64,000 nucleotides of DNA from Candidatus Gastranaerophilales bacterium (GCA_944322845.1 CALUQE010000004.1:1-64000); one strand, 5' to 3'. Positions 50,319 through 60,627 are shown, counted from the stretch's first letter. Numbers and translations: made by a program. Notes: generated by a model not told the origin, from the sequence alone.

Positions 50319-51944
50319 ATGGGAAAAGGATTTACAAAAATTTTCTGGCAATCAGTTTTTGTCGGTTTATTAACAGGTATCGTTGTTGTACTGTTCAGAC
50401 TCGGCATTGAGAATTTGTTCGGATTTGTAATGACTCATTTTTACATTTATCCGTTAATCTTCTTGTGTGTAACCACGTTAGGCGGACTGTTTGCAGGGCT
50501 TTTGATTTACAAATTTGCGCCAGAAACCTCGGGGAGCGGGATTCCTTATGTTAAAATGTCGCTATTAAGAAGCGGAAAATTAATAAGAGTCAGAACCGTC
50601 TTTGTAAAGTTTATAGCAGGCATTTTAGGGATAGGAACAGGGCTTTCTCTCGGGCGTGAAGGTCCGAGCGTTCAACTTGGCGCGGGAGTCGGCTCTTTTG
50701 TGGGAAAGATTTTTAAACTAAACGGTAATAACCGCGATAAACTTATAGCCTCAGGGGCGGGTGCAGCAATCGGAGCTACGTTTAATGCGCCTATTGCAGG
50801 GACTTTATTTGTTCTTGAGGAATTGATACACAAATTTACTCCCTCAATGCTTTTTCCTACACTTGTTGCAACAGTTGTTGCGGCATCTACCGCAAGGCAT
50901 TTTCTCGGAAGCAACCCGTCTTTTGACGTAACTTTACCGCCTATAACGCTTGAAGGAAGCATGATTTTTGTCTGCATGATTTTAGGATTGTTATGTGGAG
51001 TTCTGGGAGTTTTGTTTTCCAAGACAATATTTTTCTTTAATAATTTGTATTCAAAAATAAAACTTCCTAATTACGCAAAACCGGCACTTGCAGGATTTTT
51101 AACGGGGCTTGCGGGGCTTGCACTTCCTTATATTCTTTCTTCCGGCAACGGAAGTGTGGATATGCTTATGAAAGGTGAATTTCCTATAATTCCGGTAATA
51201 ATTATTTTTGCGGCAAAATTCATAATCACCCCGCTTTGTTTCGGCTCGGGCGCAGCCGGCGGAATTTTTCTTCCGATGTTAATGTTAGGCTCTTTTCTCG
51301 GATATATTACGGGTTATGCCTCAGATATGTTTGTATCGGACGTAAATCTTGCAGCAGCAGCTTCGCTCGGTATGGCGGGATTTCTGGCCTCCGTTGCAAG
51401 AACTCCGCTTACTGCCGTTGTTATGGTTTTTGAAATGACAGGCGGGTATGATTGTATTCTGCCGCTTATGCTTACGGCTGCAATTGCGGATATTACCGCG
51501 GGGAAACTTAATCACAAACCTATTTATGCCAAACTGGTTGTTAGCGGGTACAAAAACGCCGGTGTTGATATTGAAGGAAAGGCCTGCGTAAAAGATGTTA
51601 TGAGTAAAGGCGTTAAATGTTTTTTCGACAACACAAAAATTACAGATATTCTTGAATATATGAACAAAGAAGGTCATCACGCTTATCCTATCATTGACAG
51701 ATACGAAACTTTATCGGGAATCGTTACAAAATCCGATATTGAAGATGTGCTTGTGGATAAAAATATGAAAGAGGCAAATGTAAGCAGGATTGTTGAAACC
51801 GCTCCTGTTACGGTTTATCCCGACGAAAACCTTTACACCGCTTATTACAGGCTTCACGAAAACTCAACAGAGTGGGCTATTGTTATTGATAAAGACAAAA
51901 AAGTTCTCGGAATAATAACAAGGAAAGATATTTTGAAAAACTAG
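50319..51944 (+). CDS. CLC-family chloride channel/antiporter with CBS domains
   Basis: Inner-membrane Cl- transporter (541 residues). The selectivity motifs are present: GSGIPYVK (72-79), GREGPSVQLG (112-121, gating E114) and GSGAAGGIFLPML, as in antiporter-type CLCs. A pair of CBS domains (about 425-541) may sense nucleotides. The frame opens at 50241, but ATG 50319 with its leaderless promoter is preferred. It may help pH or osmotic balance. It overlaps the convergent permease gene by four bases. Confidence 0.92.
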   Translation: MGKGFTKIFWQSVFVGLLTGIVVVLFRLGIENLFGFVMTHFYIYPLIFLCVTTLGGLFAGLLIYKFAPETSGSGIPYVKMSLLRSGKLIRVRTVFVKFIAGILGIGTGLSLGREGPSVQLGAGVGSFVGKIFKLNGNNRDKLIASGAGAAIGATFNAPIAGTLFVLEELIHKFTPSMLFPTLVATVVAASTARHFLGSNPSFDVTLPPITLEGSMIFVCMILGLLCGVLGVLFSKTIFFFNNLYSKIKLPNYAKPALAGFLTGLAGLALPYILSSGNGSVDMLMKGEFPIIPVIIIFAAKFIITPLCFGSGAAGGIFLPMLMLGSFLGYITGYASDMFVSDVNLAAAASLGMAGFLASVARTPLTAVVMVFEMTGGYDCILPLMLTAAIADITAGKLNHKPIYAKLVVSGYKNAGVDIEGKACVKDVMSKGVKCFFDNTKITDILEYMNKEGHHAYPIIDRYETLSGIVTKSDIEDVLVDKNMKEANVSRIVETAPVTVYPDENLYTAYYRLHENSTEWAIVIDKDKKVLGIITRKDILKN

Positions 51945-52786
51945 CCTTTAACAGCGCCGTCGTTTTCACCTGAGATAAAATATCTCTGCATAAACAAAAA
52001 GAAAATAATTATCGGAATCGTAGAAATTATCGAACCTGCAGCAATAAATCTCCAGTTAGAAGAGAACATTCCCTGCAAATTGTTTATTCCGACAGGAAGC
52101 GTGTACATTGCATCTTTTGTTAACATAATACTCGGCCAGAGAAATTCTCCCCAGGAGCCGATAAATGTAAACACCGCAAGCACCGCAAGGGTCGGTTTAA
52201 CCATAGGAAGCACAACTCTGGTAAACATTTGAAAAACATTGCACCCGTCAACAATTGCCGCTTCTTCAACCTCTTTAGGAACTTTAAGAAACGCCTGCCG
52301 CATAAGGAAGATTCCGAACGCGCTCACCGCAAACGGCATTACAAGCCCGATATAGCCCATAACATTATTCACGCTGTCTATCAGATGAAGTTTCATCGTA
52401 ATAATATAAACGGGAAGCATAATTGCCTGAAACGGTATCATAATTGTTGCAAGGATTGAAAAAAATACCACCTTTTTCCCCCGAAAATTCATTCTTGCCA
52501 GAGGATAAGCCGCAAGCGAGGATAAAACAAGGTTCAATATAACAGTGAGCCCTGCAACAATAACGCTGTTCCAAAAATATCCCATAAAATTAACCCTGCC
52601 CCAGACGTCAATATAGTTTGCCCAGCTAAAATCCGACGGAATAAGATGAGGCGGGTAAGCAAAAATATCTTCATTCAATCCTTTCAGCGAAGTTGATGTC
52701 AGCCAGATGAAAGGAAAAATTGAAAGAAGCGATACCAGTATTAATACCGTGTGTATGGAAGTTTTTGAAATAATTTTCTTTAACAC
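51941..52786 (-). CDS. Carbohydrate ABC transporter permease (MalG type), orphan 1
   Basis: A 281-residue inner-membrane permease with six hydrophobic segments and the ABC-contact loop EEAAIVDGCNVFQMFTRVVLP. MalG-type permeases need a MalF partner, a binding protein and an ATPase, none of which is next to it. It begins with GTG right after an in-frame TAA, 22 bases after the AsmA-like gene. A second such permease lies at 62639. Sugar unknown. Confidence 0.88.
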   Translation of the reverse strand: MLKKIISKTSIHTVLILVSLLSIFPFIWLTSTSLKGLNEDIFAYPPHLIPSDFSWANYIDVWGRVNFMGYFWNSVIVAGLTVILNLVLSSLAAYPLARMNFRGKKVVFFSILATIMIPFQAIMLPVYIITMKLHLIDSVNNVMGYIGLVMPFAVSAFGIFLMRQAFLKVPKEVEEAAIVDGCNVFQMFTRVVLPMVKPTLAVLAVFTFIGSWGEFLWPSIMLTKDAMYTLPVGINNLQGMFSSNWRFIAAGSIISTIPIIIFFLFMQRYFISGENDGAVKG

Positions 52787-52808
52787 TTACGTTTTGCCCG
52801 CCCTACAG

Positions 52809-55800
52809 TTACTCTTCACTCTTCGCATTCTCTTCTTCATCTTTTTTGAAGAGATTTTTTATCTTGTATCTAAGAGTTTTCTTTTCCGCTTCGACCTCCT
52901 GAACAACTTCATCAATCGTAGTTGCTTCGCTGCCCTCAACAGGCTCAGGAATTGAATTTACATATTCAACAGCATTTTCATATTCGCTCTCCGTTGCAAG
53001 CCACTTGAATGATTTCACAAGCGAAAACGGTTTTGCAGCATCGCCTCTTACTACAAGCTGGAATTTCGTCGCTGCATTATCTACATATTTGTTTGCGAAA
53101 CTCGGAATCGCATTAATTTCTTCTTCCGGAACCATTACACAGAAGATTGAGAATGCTTTTGCCGTTACAATATTAAGACTTGCAGCACTGTTGATAAGAT
53201 TTGCAGGGTTAATAGCCCCTATTGGTCCGAGAAGATTTGAAACCAGAGAAGCCATTCTTGCCCTTACGCTCATATCGGCATAATTTCTTAAAATATCAAA
53301 ATCACCGGAAATATACAAACTCAAAATGCTACCGAGAGAAGTTATCGGATCAATATTGCAGATACCTTCGTTAAAATTCAATGTGCCGTTAAGTTCTGCA
53401 AAATGAGTGGTATCAATTGTTGTAAGCCCGCTTATGATACCGCCGAGCGCTGTCTGGAAGAGCTGTGACTCTCTTATATTTTCTGCAATAATAAGGTTTT
53501 CCAGTTTTCCGAAAGGTCCGAACTGCCCGTCTTTAACGGTAAAATTCACGCGTCCTTTGAGGCTTTTTATCTGTTCTTCAAAAGTTGTTCCGCTAAGCGA
53601 AATATCTGTATCAAAAGAAGCTTTTCCCGACAAAGTATCCTTCATGCCGGCAGCGTCAAGAAGAGCCTTTTCAACATCAACCCCGTTACCCTGAACCGCA
53701 ATATTCAAAAGCATGGAAAGAAGGTTAACGGAAATATTGCCGCGCACTCTGCCGTTAAAAATATTTGTTCTTAAATTGTTTATATAAAATACATTATTAG
53801 CAAATGCAATTTTAGACGTTGTATTTTTAATATCAATCTTACCTGTAATAATTCTTGCGAAATCAATACTTCCGTCTTTTATCACAACAGGAATATCTGC
53901 AGGTGCGGATTTTGAAGCGGGAGCAGTACTCTTCGGTACATACGCCATTGCTTTTTCGCTTACTTTCATAACCTTATCCAGATTGAAATAACGTGATTTT
54001 ACGTCCAGATTCAGAATATTTATTACACTTGCAGGTATAAGGCTGATTTTTGAATTCAGTTGAATATCTGATTCGTTGAGAATTAAATCTTTCAGGACAA
54101 AATCCGCACTGTGACCTTTGAAATCAAGATTAGCGTCTCTCAATGTCAGTATAAGTTCCGGAATCGAAAGGTTTGCAATATCGAAACCGCCTCTCATTCT
54201 CGGCGCAGCCATCTCGCCGAATACATAGGCTCTTCCCTTAAACTCAAACGCAGATTGAGGGAATGCATAAATCTTTCCCTTCAAAGTTTCAGGTATTGTT
54301 ATTTTGATTAAGTTGATTCTATCTCCCTCCAGAGTTCCGTCAACACCGAGAACCTCGCTTAAACTTACAACTTCGTTTCCTTTTTCATCAACGCTTACTA
54401 TACGTTTGAAAATACCTGTTTTCTTAATTTTTATTCTGTTAGGCTTAAAGTCAACTACACTTTGCAGAGAAATATTCTGCCCCGCAATATTTGCAAGATC
54501 AACAGGAGTAATAAAGTTTTCTTTATCACAAAGCGCCTGTGCAAAAAGTGTTTGTTTTTGTTTATCACCCTCAACCGTCAATTTTACAGGAATTGCTCCC
54601 TGAGAATGAATAAACGGTTTAAACTCTTTGCCGATTAATTTTATTAAATCATTTGTATCAACATTACCCTGTACGAGGAAATTAACTGATTCCAAATTGT
54701 TATAATCTGTTACCCCGCCGCTGTATTTAAGGTTTGTTTTATTATTCAACAAAATTGAATTTTCTTTTATATTAATATTATTGTCCGCAATTTCAACATT
54801 CAACGCCGGTACTGAAATCTTTGAGCCATTTTTTGGAATAAACAAGTTTAAATTAGCATTATCGATTTTACCTGTTTGTTCTTTTGAATTAACAAAGAAC
54901 TCACCTGACAATTTTTCGTTTGTAATACTCAAACTCTTATCGGAAACATTGAGATTAGCAAGCGCAAATTTCACACCAGCAACCGCTTCTTTGAGTTTTC
55001 CGCTCAAGCCTAAATCAAGAGTTGCAAAACCTGATTTAAAATTGTATTTGCTTCTCAAATCCACAGGAGCAAAAGCATTAAACAAAGCCGGCAAAGGAAT
55101 CTTATCCGCTTTGATTTTAATATCCGCAACGGATTTTTCATCAATACTTCCGTCAATAAACAAAGGAGCATTACCGATTAAAATGCTTGAATTTCTTATA
55201 TCAAGAATATTATTATCAAGTTTTATATTAATATTGCCGTTTGAAAGAACTTTTCCGAGATTTCTAACGCTCACACCGCCGTCTTTTATCACAACAGAGC
55301 CTTCAGAATTCCATTTTTTGAAATTGGTTTTGATATAACAATCCGCATCAAGCTGTCCTTCTGCCTTGATTTGCGCAAGTTCGTTTCTTATATGGAGAGA
55401 ATCCATAATCGCTTTTGCAAGTATAACCATATCGTTAAACTTGATTGTGCCTGTTTTAATTCTCATATCCATCTTAGGACGGCTGCCGTAATTCAAGCTT
55501 CCGAGAAGCTGGATGTACTGATCTTTAACAGGATAAATATTCGTGTCCAGCGTAACCTGAGTGCCGAAAGTTTTTGCTCTCAAATAGCTTTCCGGAAGCG
55601 TCAGCTGAGAAACTTTTAAAGTTGCATTTTCAATATTAAAATGTCCGAAAGAAGAAATGTTTCCTCTATGGTTTCTGATTCTTAATTTTGTATCAAGATT
55701 TGCTTTCAAATCATAGTTTCTGTACATTGTAACGGGATTTACAAAAGCAATATCAATTCTCTCCGCCGGATCATCCTCTTTGTCCAGCTTTGTTCCGAAT

Positions 55801-56504
55801 TTTGGCAGAAAAGTATTTATATCAATATTGGCAGTAATATTTTTATTCTCATCGCTATATAATTCCGCATAAGTTTTAACCTTTGCGGTTTTGCCGTTAA
55901 AGTAACCGAGAGTTAACTCTTCGCCTCTCAAATTTAAGAAATGTTTTGATTTTAAATCGTTTACAAGAATTCTGTAATTATAAAGTTTTACATTAGGAAC
56001 TTTTATACGAATCCATGCAGGATTAAATTTAAACTTGCCGTCATCTAGTTTGGAAGTCTGACCTTGTGTTTCAAGCTTCTGTTCTTTTCCGGCATTTAAT
56101 TTATTTTCAATAAGTTTTACCAGCTTAAAATTATCATCATTAATAATTTCAAGATTAACAAACGGTGATTCAATCTCTAGACAGGAAACTTTTACCGTCA
56201 TAAGCAAAACACTCGGAAGCGCAATTCTTGCCTGAATTTTGTCAGCGGAGAAAAGAACAGAATCATCCGGCAGCTTAACGCTTATATCTTCCGCTTTAAT
56301 TCCCGCGCCTAAAAGAGGAGTGGTAACAACTTTTGCATTATTAAAATCAAGCTTTAACTTTGTCTGCTCCGCAACAAGTTTCTGAATCTGAGATTTATAA
56401 TCCTCGATTTTAATTACATTTGGAAGAACAAACAAGAATCCGAGATAAACTAATACAACAATTCCCAGAAAAACATATCCGGTTATTTTTAACCATTTAT
56501 TCAT
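52809..56504 (-). CDS. AsmA-like envelope protein
   Basis: A 1231-residue AsmA/TamB-superfamily protein, anchored by one N-terminal membrane segment (8-30) with a long periplasmic beta-groove thought to carry lipids to the outer membrane. The AsmA N-terminal block LPNVIKIEDYKSQIQKLV and a C-terminal AsmA_2-like block (KGRVNFTVKDGQFG, LNGTLNFNEG) are visible. It ends with a charged Lys/Glu tail. GGGG lies before ATG. It supports a double-membrane envelope. Confidence 0.88.
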   Translation of the reverse strand: MNKWLKITGYVFLGIVVLVYLGFLFVLPNVIKIEDYKSQIQKLVAEQTKLKLDFNNAKVVTTPLLGAGIKAEDISVKLPDDSVLFSADKIQARIALPSVLLMTVKVSCLEIESPFVNLEIINDDNFKLVKLIENKLNAGKEQKLETQGQTSKLDDGKFKFNPAWIRIKVPNVKLYNYRILVNDLKSKHFLNLRGEELTLGYFNGKTAKVKTYAELYSDENKNITANIDINTFLPKFGTKLDKEDDPAERIDIAFVNPVTMYRNYDLKANLDTKLRIRNHRGNISSFGHFNIENATLKVSQLTLPESYLRAKTFGTQVTLDTNIYPVKDQYIQLLGSLNYGSRPKMDMRIKTGTIKFNDMVILAKAIMDSLHIRNELAQIKAEGQLDADCYIKTNFKKWNSEGSVVIKDGGVSVRNLGKVLSNGNINIKLDNNILDIRNSSILIGNAPLFIDGSIDEKSVADIKIKADKIPLPALFNAFAPVDLRSKYNFKSGFATLDLGLSGKLKEAVAGVKFALANLNVSDKSLSITNEKLSGEFFVNSKEQTGKIDNANLNLFIPKNGSKISVPALNVEIADNNINIKENSILLNNKTNLKYSGGVTDYNNLESVNFLVQGNVDTNDLIKLIGKEFKPFIHSQGAIPVKLTVEGDKQKQTLFAQALCDKENFITPVDLANIAGQNISLQSVVDFKPNRIKIKKTGIFKRIVSVDEKGNEVVSLSEVLGVDGTLEGDRINLIKITIPETLKGKIYAFPQSAFEFKGRAYVFGEMAAPRMRGGFDIANLSIPELILTLRDANLDFKGHSADFVLKDLILNESDIQLNSKISLIPASVINILNLDVKSRYFNLDKVMKVSEKAMAYVPKSTAPASKSAPADIPVVIKDGSIDFARIITGKIDIKNTTSKIAFANNVFYINNLRTNIFNGRVRGNISVNLLSMLLNIAVQGNGVDVEKALLDAAGMKDTLSGKASFDTDISLSGTTFEEQIKSLKGRVNFTVKDGQFGPFGKLENLIIAENIRESQLFQTALGGIISGLTTIDTTHFAELNGTLNFNEGICNIDPITSLGSILSLYISGDFDILRNYADMSVRARMASLVSNLLGPIGAINPANLINSAASLNIVTAKAFSIFCVMVPEEEINAIPSFANKYVDNAATKFQLVVRGDAAKPFSLVKSFKWLATESEYENAVEYVNSIPEPVEGSEATTIDEVVQEVEAEKKTLRYKIKNLFKKDEEENAKSEE

Positions 56505-56677
56505 ATTACCAACCCCGCTTTTATCAATTTAACATATAAAATTTTAACATAAAATGTTACATTTACTTCGCAATGTAAAGATTTTGTAATGACTTGACAT
56601 GTTTTTGATATAATAAAAAAATGCGAGAGATTATGACTAGTCGTTACAGTTTTTTATTTTAATTTAAGGAAAAGCCT

Positions 56678-58180
56678 ATGAAGAGATTTATGATGATGTT
56701 ATTTACAATGCTTATGACTTTGCAGTCAGCTCAGGCAGCAGATGTTAATGCCTTTATGGACAAATATGTTGCGCCTGTATCAGATGCTGTTGCAAGGTTA
56801 ATCTTTTTCCCGATAAAAATCTGCGGGTATGATGTTCCTTTAATCATATTCTGGATACTTATCGCAGGATTCTTTTTTACATTTTATTTTAAAGGAATTT
56901 CTGTATGGGGTTTTAAACACGCGATAGATATTATAAGAAAACCTGCAGAAGATCACCACCACGGTTTTGGTGAAGTATCATCATTTCAGGCACTTGCAAC
57001 GGCATTATCCGGAACAATCGGTATCGGAAGTATTGCAGGTGTAGCAATCTCTATCTCTATAGGCGGACCGGGAGCAGCTTTCTGGATTTTTGCCGGCGCA
57101 CTGCTCGGTATGTCAATAAAATTTGTTGAAGCAACTCTCGCAGTAAAATACAGAAGATTTAACCTTGACGGTTCCGTTTCAGGCGGCCCGATGCATTATA
57201 TTGCGCACGGTCTTACACGTAAAAAAATGCGCTGGTTAGGTCAGCCTCTTTCAGTACTTTATGCAATTCTTTGTATCGGTGGCGGTATTACCGGCGGAAA
57301 TATGATTCAAATTAACCAGACAGCTCACCAGATGGTATTTATAACCGGCGGTGAACACAGCTTTTTGCAAAATTATACCTGGGTAATCGGTCTGATTGTC
57401 GCAATACTTATCGGTATGGTTATTGTGGGCGGTATCAAGAGTATAGCTAAAGTTACAACCATCCTTACACCAACAATGTGTATAATGTATATAGTTTCAG
57501 GTCTTATTGTTATCGGTGCAAATTTTGTACATATTCCGCACGCTTTAATGTTAATTCTTAAAGAAGCATTCCACCCTACAGCAGTTGCCGGCGGCATTTT
57601 CGGAACAATAATTATTGGCTTGAGACGTTCGGTTCAGTGTAACGAAGCCGGAACAGGCGCTGCAGCTATCGTTTATGCAACAGCACAAACTAAAGAACCT
57701 GTATCACAAGGTTTTGTTGCATTAATTGAAACCTTCTTAACAGGTGTTTTATGCTTATTCACGTCTTTTGCAATTGTATTTTCAGGCGCTTGCACTCAGG
57801 CAACCAAGGAAATTTCAGGTATTGAACTTGCTTCAAACGCATTCCAGTCTGTTATTCCTTTCTTCCCGATTATTCTTTCAGCAATCGCAATAATGTTCGC
57901 GCTCTCTACTTTAATTTCCTGGGCATACTACGGACAAAAAGCCTGGACATTCCTTTTAGGAGAAGGCAAAAAGAGAGTTCTTGCTTTTAACCTGATTTAT
58001 TGCTTATTCATTGTTGTAGGTTCAGCTATGAACGTTAAATCAGTAATTGATATTACAGACGCAATGATGATTGCACTCTGTGTTCCGAATATTATCGTTC
58101 TATACATTCTGGCCCCTGAAATTAAAAGAGATTTGAAAACATATTTGGATAAACACAATATGAACTTTATGAGATTTTAA
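56678..58180 (+). CDS. Sodium:alanine/glycine symporter (AGCS family)
   Basis: Imports alanine or glycine with Na+ across the inner membrane. The 500-residue protein has GTIGIGSIAGVAISISIGGPGA, GGPMHYIAHGL and CNEAGTGAAAIVYATA, all family signatures, and about 11 membrane segments. Unusually, residues 1-20 look like a cleavable signal peptide (MMMLFTMLMTLQSAQAAD). AAGGA precedes ATG. A TATAAT at 56609-56614 may start transcription. Confidence 0.93.
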   Translation: MKRFMMMLFTMLMTLQSAQAADVNAFMDKYVAPVSDAVARLIFFPIKICGYDVPLIIFWILIAGFFFTFYFKGISVWGFKHAIDIIRKPAEDHHHGFGEVSSFQALATALSGTIGIGSIAGVAISISIGGPGAAFWIFAGALLGMSIKFVEATLAVKYRRFNLDGSVSGGPMHYIAHGLTRKKMRWLGQPLSVLYAILCIGGGITGGNMIQINQTAHQMVFITGGEHSFLQNYTWVIGLIVAILIGMVIVGGIKSIAKVTTILTPTMCIMYIVSGLIVIGANFVHIPHALMLILKEAFHPTAVAGGIFGTIIIGLRRSVQCNEAGTGAAAIVYATAQTKEPVSQGFVALIETFLTGVLCLFTSFAIVFSGACTQATKEISGIELASNAFQSVIPFFPIILSAIAIMFALSTLISWAYYGQKAWTFLLGEGKKRVLAFNLIYCLFIVVGSAMNVKSVIDITDAMMIALCVPNIIVLYILAPEIKRDLKTYLDKHNMNFMRF

Positions 58181-58190
58181 GTTATAAAAC

Positions 58191-58230
58191 AAAAAGGGCG
58201 GCGAAGAAAATTTCTTCGCCGCCCTTTTTT
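58191..58230. terminator. Bidirectional terminator
   Basis: AAAAGGGCGGCGAAGAAA pairs with TTTCTTCGCCGCCCTTTT between A and T runs. It separates the AGCS gene from the endonuclease IV-like gene. Confidence 0.92.
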
Positions 58231-58241
58231 ATTATCGTCTT

Positions 58242-59060
58242 TTATAAACTTAAGTAATAATCTTTTAAAAGCTTTGCATCCTCTTCAATATTAGGACTTT
58301 CACATACAACTGCGCCTTTTACATTGAATTTTTTAAACGCTTTTAACAAATCCTTATAATTAAAATCGGATTCTTCAAGGTTCAAATGTTTTTTCTCGCC
58401 TTTTGCTCCGTATTCAATACCTGCAATATGTGCGTGAAAATTATCCAGCGCGATTTGGCCTAATTCATCGCCAATTTTTTCAAAGATTGTGCAAAACTCG
58501 TCGTAAGTATTTGAAATCCCGTTATATCTGGCGTGCAGGTGCGAAAAATCAACACACGGAAGAACAGTTTCAAACTCTTTTGAAAGCCTTACAATTTCTT
58601 CCAAATCGCCCCATTGCGTTGCTTTACCGGTTGTTTCCGGCCTTATCCAGATTTTATTTCCTGCTTTTTCAAGAGTTTCGGTAATAATTTTTACCTTTGA
58701 TTTAATATTATTGTAAACAAGCTCTGCTTCCTGCCCGAGATAATAACCTGCGTGAAACGTAATGCTAAACCCGCCGAGAGCATTTGCAGTTTCTGCAGTT
58801 TCAATAATCCTTTGAACACTTGCCTCAAGCTTATCTTCTTCTCTTGCATTAAGATTTACATAAAAAGGTGCATGCGCGGTAATAACTTTATTTGCGGCGC
58901 TGACTGCTTCGCGGCTTTTGTCGCTGATTCTTACTCCGCGTACAAATTCAAGTTCAAGTCCGTCAAGATTCATTTCATCAAGGATTTTAAACCCTGCTTC
59001 ATATCCTTTGTTTCCGGCTCTCAAAGGTACACCGGCCGTTAAAAAATTTAATTTATCCAC
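58242..59060 (-). CDS. Endonuclease IV-like TIM-barrel protein
   Basis: A 272-residue metal-dependent TIM-barrel protein of the AP endonuclease 2/endonuclease IV group. Likely metal ligands are H in HAPFYVNL, H in FHAGYY, E in RPETTGK, D and H in CVDFSHLHAR, H in FHAHIAG and E in CESPN. The position of the Asp in the DRH motif of E. coli Nfo is Lys here (EKKH). The start at 59060 (GTG) is chosen for AGGAG; 59066 is also in frame. A repair or sugar-isomerase role is possible. Confidence 0.8.
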   Translation of the reverse strand: MDKLNFLTAGVPLRAGNKGYEAGFKILDEMNLDGLELEFVRGVRISDKSREAVSAANKVITAHAPFYVNLNAREEDKLEASVQRIIETAETANALGGFSITFHAGYYLGQEAELVYNNIKSKVKIITETLEKAGNKIWIRPETTGKATQWGDLEEIVRLSKEFETVLPCVDFSHLHARYNGISNTYDEFCTIFEKIGDELGQIALDNFHAHIAGIEYGAKGEKKHLNLEESDFNYKDLLKAFKKFNVKGAVVCESPNIEEDAKLLKDYYLSL

Positions 59061-59213
59061 AATCACTCCTGTTTTTTGAAATTTGTTTTTGCCATCCGAC
59101 CATTTAGCTTAATGTGACTTTCTACTTGTAGTTTGTCTTTAGGGAAACCTGTAATTATTAATTCAACTTGTAACTTTGACTTTTGTTTCCCGTCCAAATA
59201 TTCTTTTCTTTTT

Positions 59214-59248
59214 GGTAACTTTTTCTTTTTAGTAAAGAAAAAGTTACC
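59214..59248. repeat. 15-bp perfect inverted repeat at the end of the formyltransferase gene
   Basis: GGTAACTTTTTCTTT (59214-59228) and AAAGAAAAAGTTACC (59234-59248) form a perfect stem over a TTAGT loop. It overlaps the stop codon of the formyltransferase gene. There is no T run on the minus strand, so it is not a standard terminator. Confidence 0.7.
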
Positions 59249-60185
59249 GGAATTCTTCACCGATTTTCGGATTAACAATTCTCAAGAAATCTTTGCTGTC
59301 TCCCATAAAGAAACTGCCAAACTGCATAACTGTCGGTGAAATCAAACCTTTTGATGTTGCAATAAAAAATTTGTCATCTTCTATTTTAGCGACAGTTCCG
59401 GCAGGATGCGGAACGCAAAAAGCGTCAGAAGCAACTTCAACCTTCATAATTTTCATCATATTTCCCCTGAAGGTTGTACTTGCCAGAATAAACGGATTCA
59501 ACGCGCGCACAAATCTTTCAATTTCTTCCGCAGTTTTGTTGTAATTAATAAACACATCTCTTTCACTTAACCCCTTGCCGGAAATAAAATCCCCTGCAGG
59601 CTGCTTAATCCTCGGAAGCGGCTGATTTTCATACGCTCTTAAAACCTGAAGCAAAAGCTCGATTCCCAGAACGTTCAATTCGTTAAAAATCGTTCCCATT
59701 GTAGCTTTTGAATGTATATGATAAGGTTTTTGCGCAATAATATCACCGGTATCAAAATTTTCATCCATAAAATGAATAGTAACACCGGTTTCCGTTTCGC
59801 CGTTAATTAACACCCTCGAGTAAGGATTTCCGCCTCTGTATTTAGGCAGCATAGACGGATGTACATTTAGAAAACCGTCTTTTACCGACTCCAGAAGAAT
59901 TCGCGGAATCTTGTAATTAAAAGAACATACCACCGCAGCATCAATGTTTAAATTCCTCACGGTTTCAATCAATTGCGGCTCGTCAAGTTCGTCATAATCA
60001 ATGTAATTCAATCTTCTTGACTGGACAAAACTTTTGAAATCGTAATACATGTTATGGTCTTTTTTAGGCCCCATAACTCCAACGATATTAACTCCCGCCA
60101 TCAAAAGTCCGTCAAGCCCGATATATGCCATATCAGGAATGCCGACAAAAAGTATTCTTTTTTTGAACAGAGTTCTGTTAAACAT
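59244..60185 (-). CDS. Formyltransferase, methionyl-tRNA formyltransferase-like
   Basis: A 313-residue 10-formyltetrahydrofolate-dependent transferase. The catalytic set N107, H109 (NVHPSMLPKYRGGNP) and D145 (DENFDTGDII) is present. The C-terminal domain (about 215-305) is of the Fmt/ArnA type. It may be Fmt or a sugar N-formyltransferase; without another fmt in view the choice is open. Its ATG overlaps the last base of the upstream stop codon (TAATG), so it is coupled to the 60185 gene. Confidence 0.82.
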   Translation of the reverse strand: MFNRTLFKKRILFVGIPDMAYIGLDGLLMAGVNIVGVMGPKKDHNMYYDFKSFVQSRRLNYIDYDELDEPQLIETVRNLNIDAAVVCSFNYKIPRILLESVKDGFLNVHPSMLPKYRGGNPYSRVLINGETETGVTIHFMDENFDTGDIIAQKPYHIHSKATMGTIFNELNVLGIELLLQVLRAYENQPLPRIKQPAGDFISGKGLSERDVFINYNKTAEEIERFVRALNPFILASTTFRGNMMKIMKVEVASDAFCVPHPAGTVAKIEDDKFFIATSKGLISPTVMQFGSFFMGDSKDFLRIVNPKIGEEFR

Positions 60186-60580
60186 TAAACCTTAACCTTA
60201 ATAATCTCATCCAGAATCTTAGAGCAGTCATTAACCATATTTGTACAATGTGCTTTTCTTTCAGGAGAAGCCATATCCATACCCGCAGTCAAAACTCTGC
60301 AGCAAGTTGCTTTATGGTTTTTCTTAAATTCTTCAATAAACTGTTTTGCAAGAGCTCTTGCTTTAACCTCGTTACCTGATTTATTTTCTCTGCCGTATAA
60401 CCATCCGATAACTATCTGCGATGCTGCAATTGCTCCGCACAGACAGCCTGAGCCCATTCCGCCGGAAAACGCCGTCGCAACAGAAAGCAGCTCTTCCGGC
60501 ACGATACCTTTTTCTATTGCTTCTTTTATAACACTTTCAGAGCAGGAATACCCGCTGTTAAAATACTCTGCAGCTTTCAT
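60185..60580 (-). CDS. C_GCAxxG_C_C family redox protein
   Basis: A 131-residue protein with the cysteine pattern of this family: SCSES, GSGCLCGAIAAS, CCRVL and HCTNMVNDC. Such proteins are thought to be redox-active, possibly metal- or disulfide-binding, and are common in anaerobes. AGAGGA precedes ATG. It is upstream of and coupled to the formyltransferase gene. A TAATAT box and repeat array C lie before it. Confidence 0.88.
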   Translation of the reverse strand: MKAAEYFNSGYSCSESVIKEAIEKGIVPEELLSVATAFSGGMGSGCLCGAIAASQIVIGWLYGRENKSGNEVKARALAKQFIEEFKKNHKATCCRVLTAGMDMASPERKAHCTNMVNDCSKILDEIIKVKV

Positions 60581-60627
60581 AATAAATCCTCTTTGATATA
60601 TATATTACCATTAAAGAGGTTTTTATA

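Noticed and set aside
59063..59278. 71-residue minus-strand frame between the formyltransferase and endonuclease IV-like genes
   Set aside because: It overlaps the formyltransferase end and the hairpin, lacks a ribosome site and is Lys-rich by composition only.
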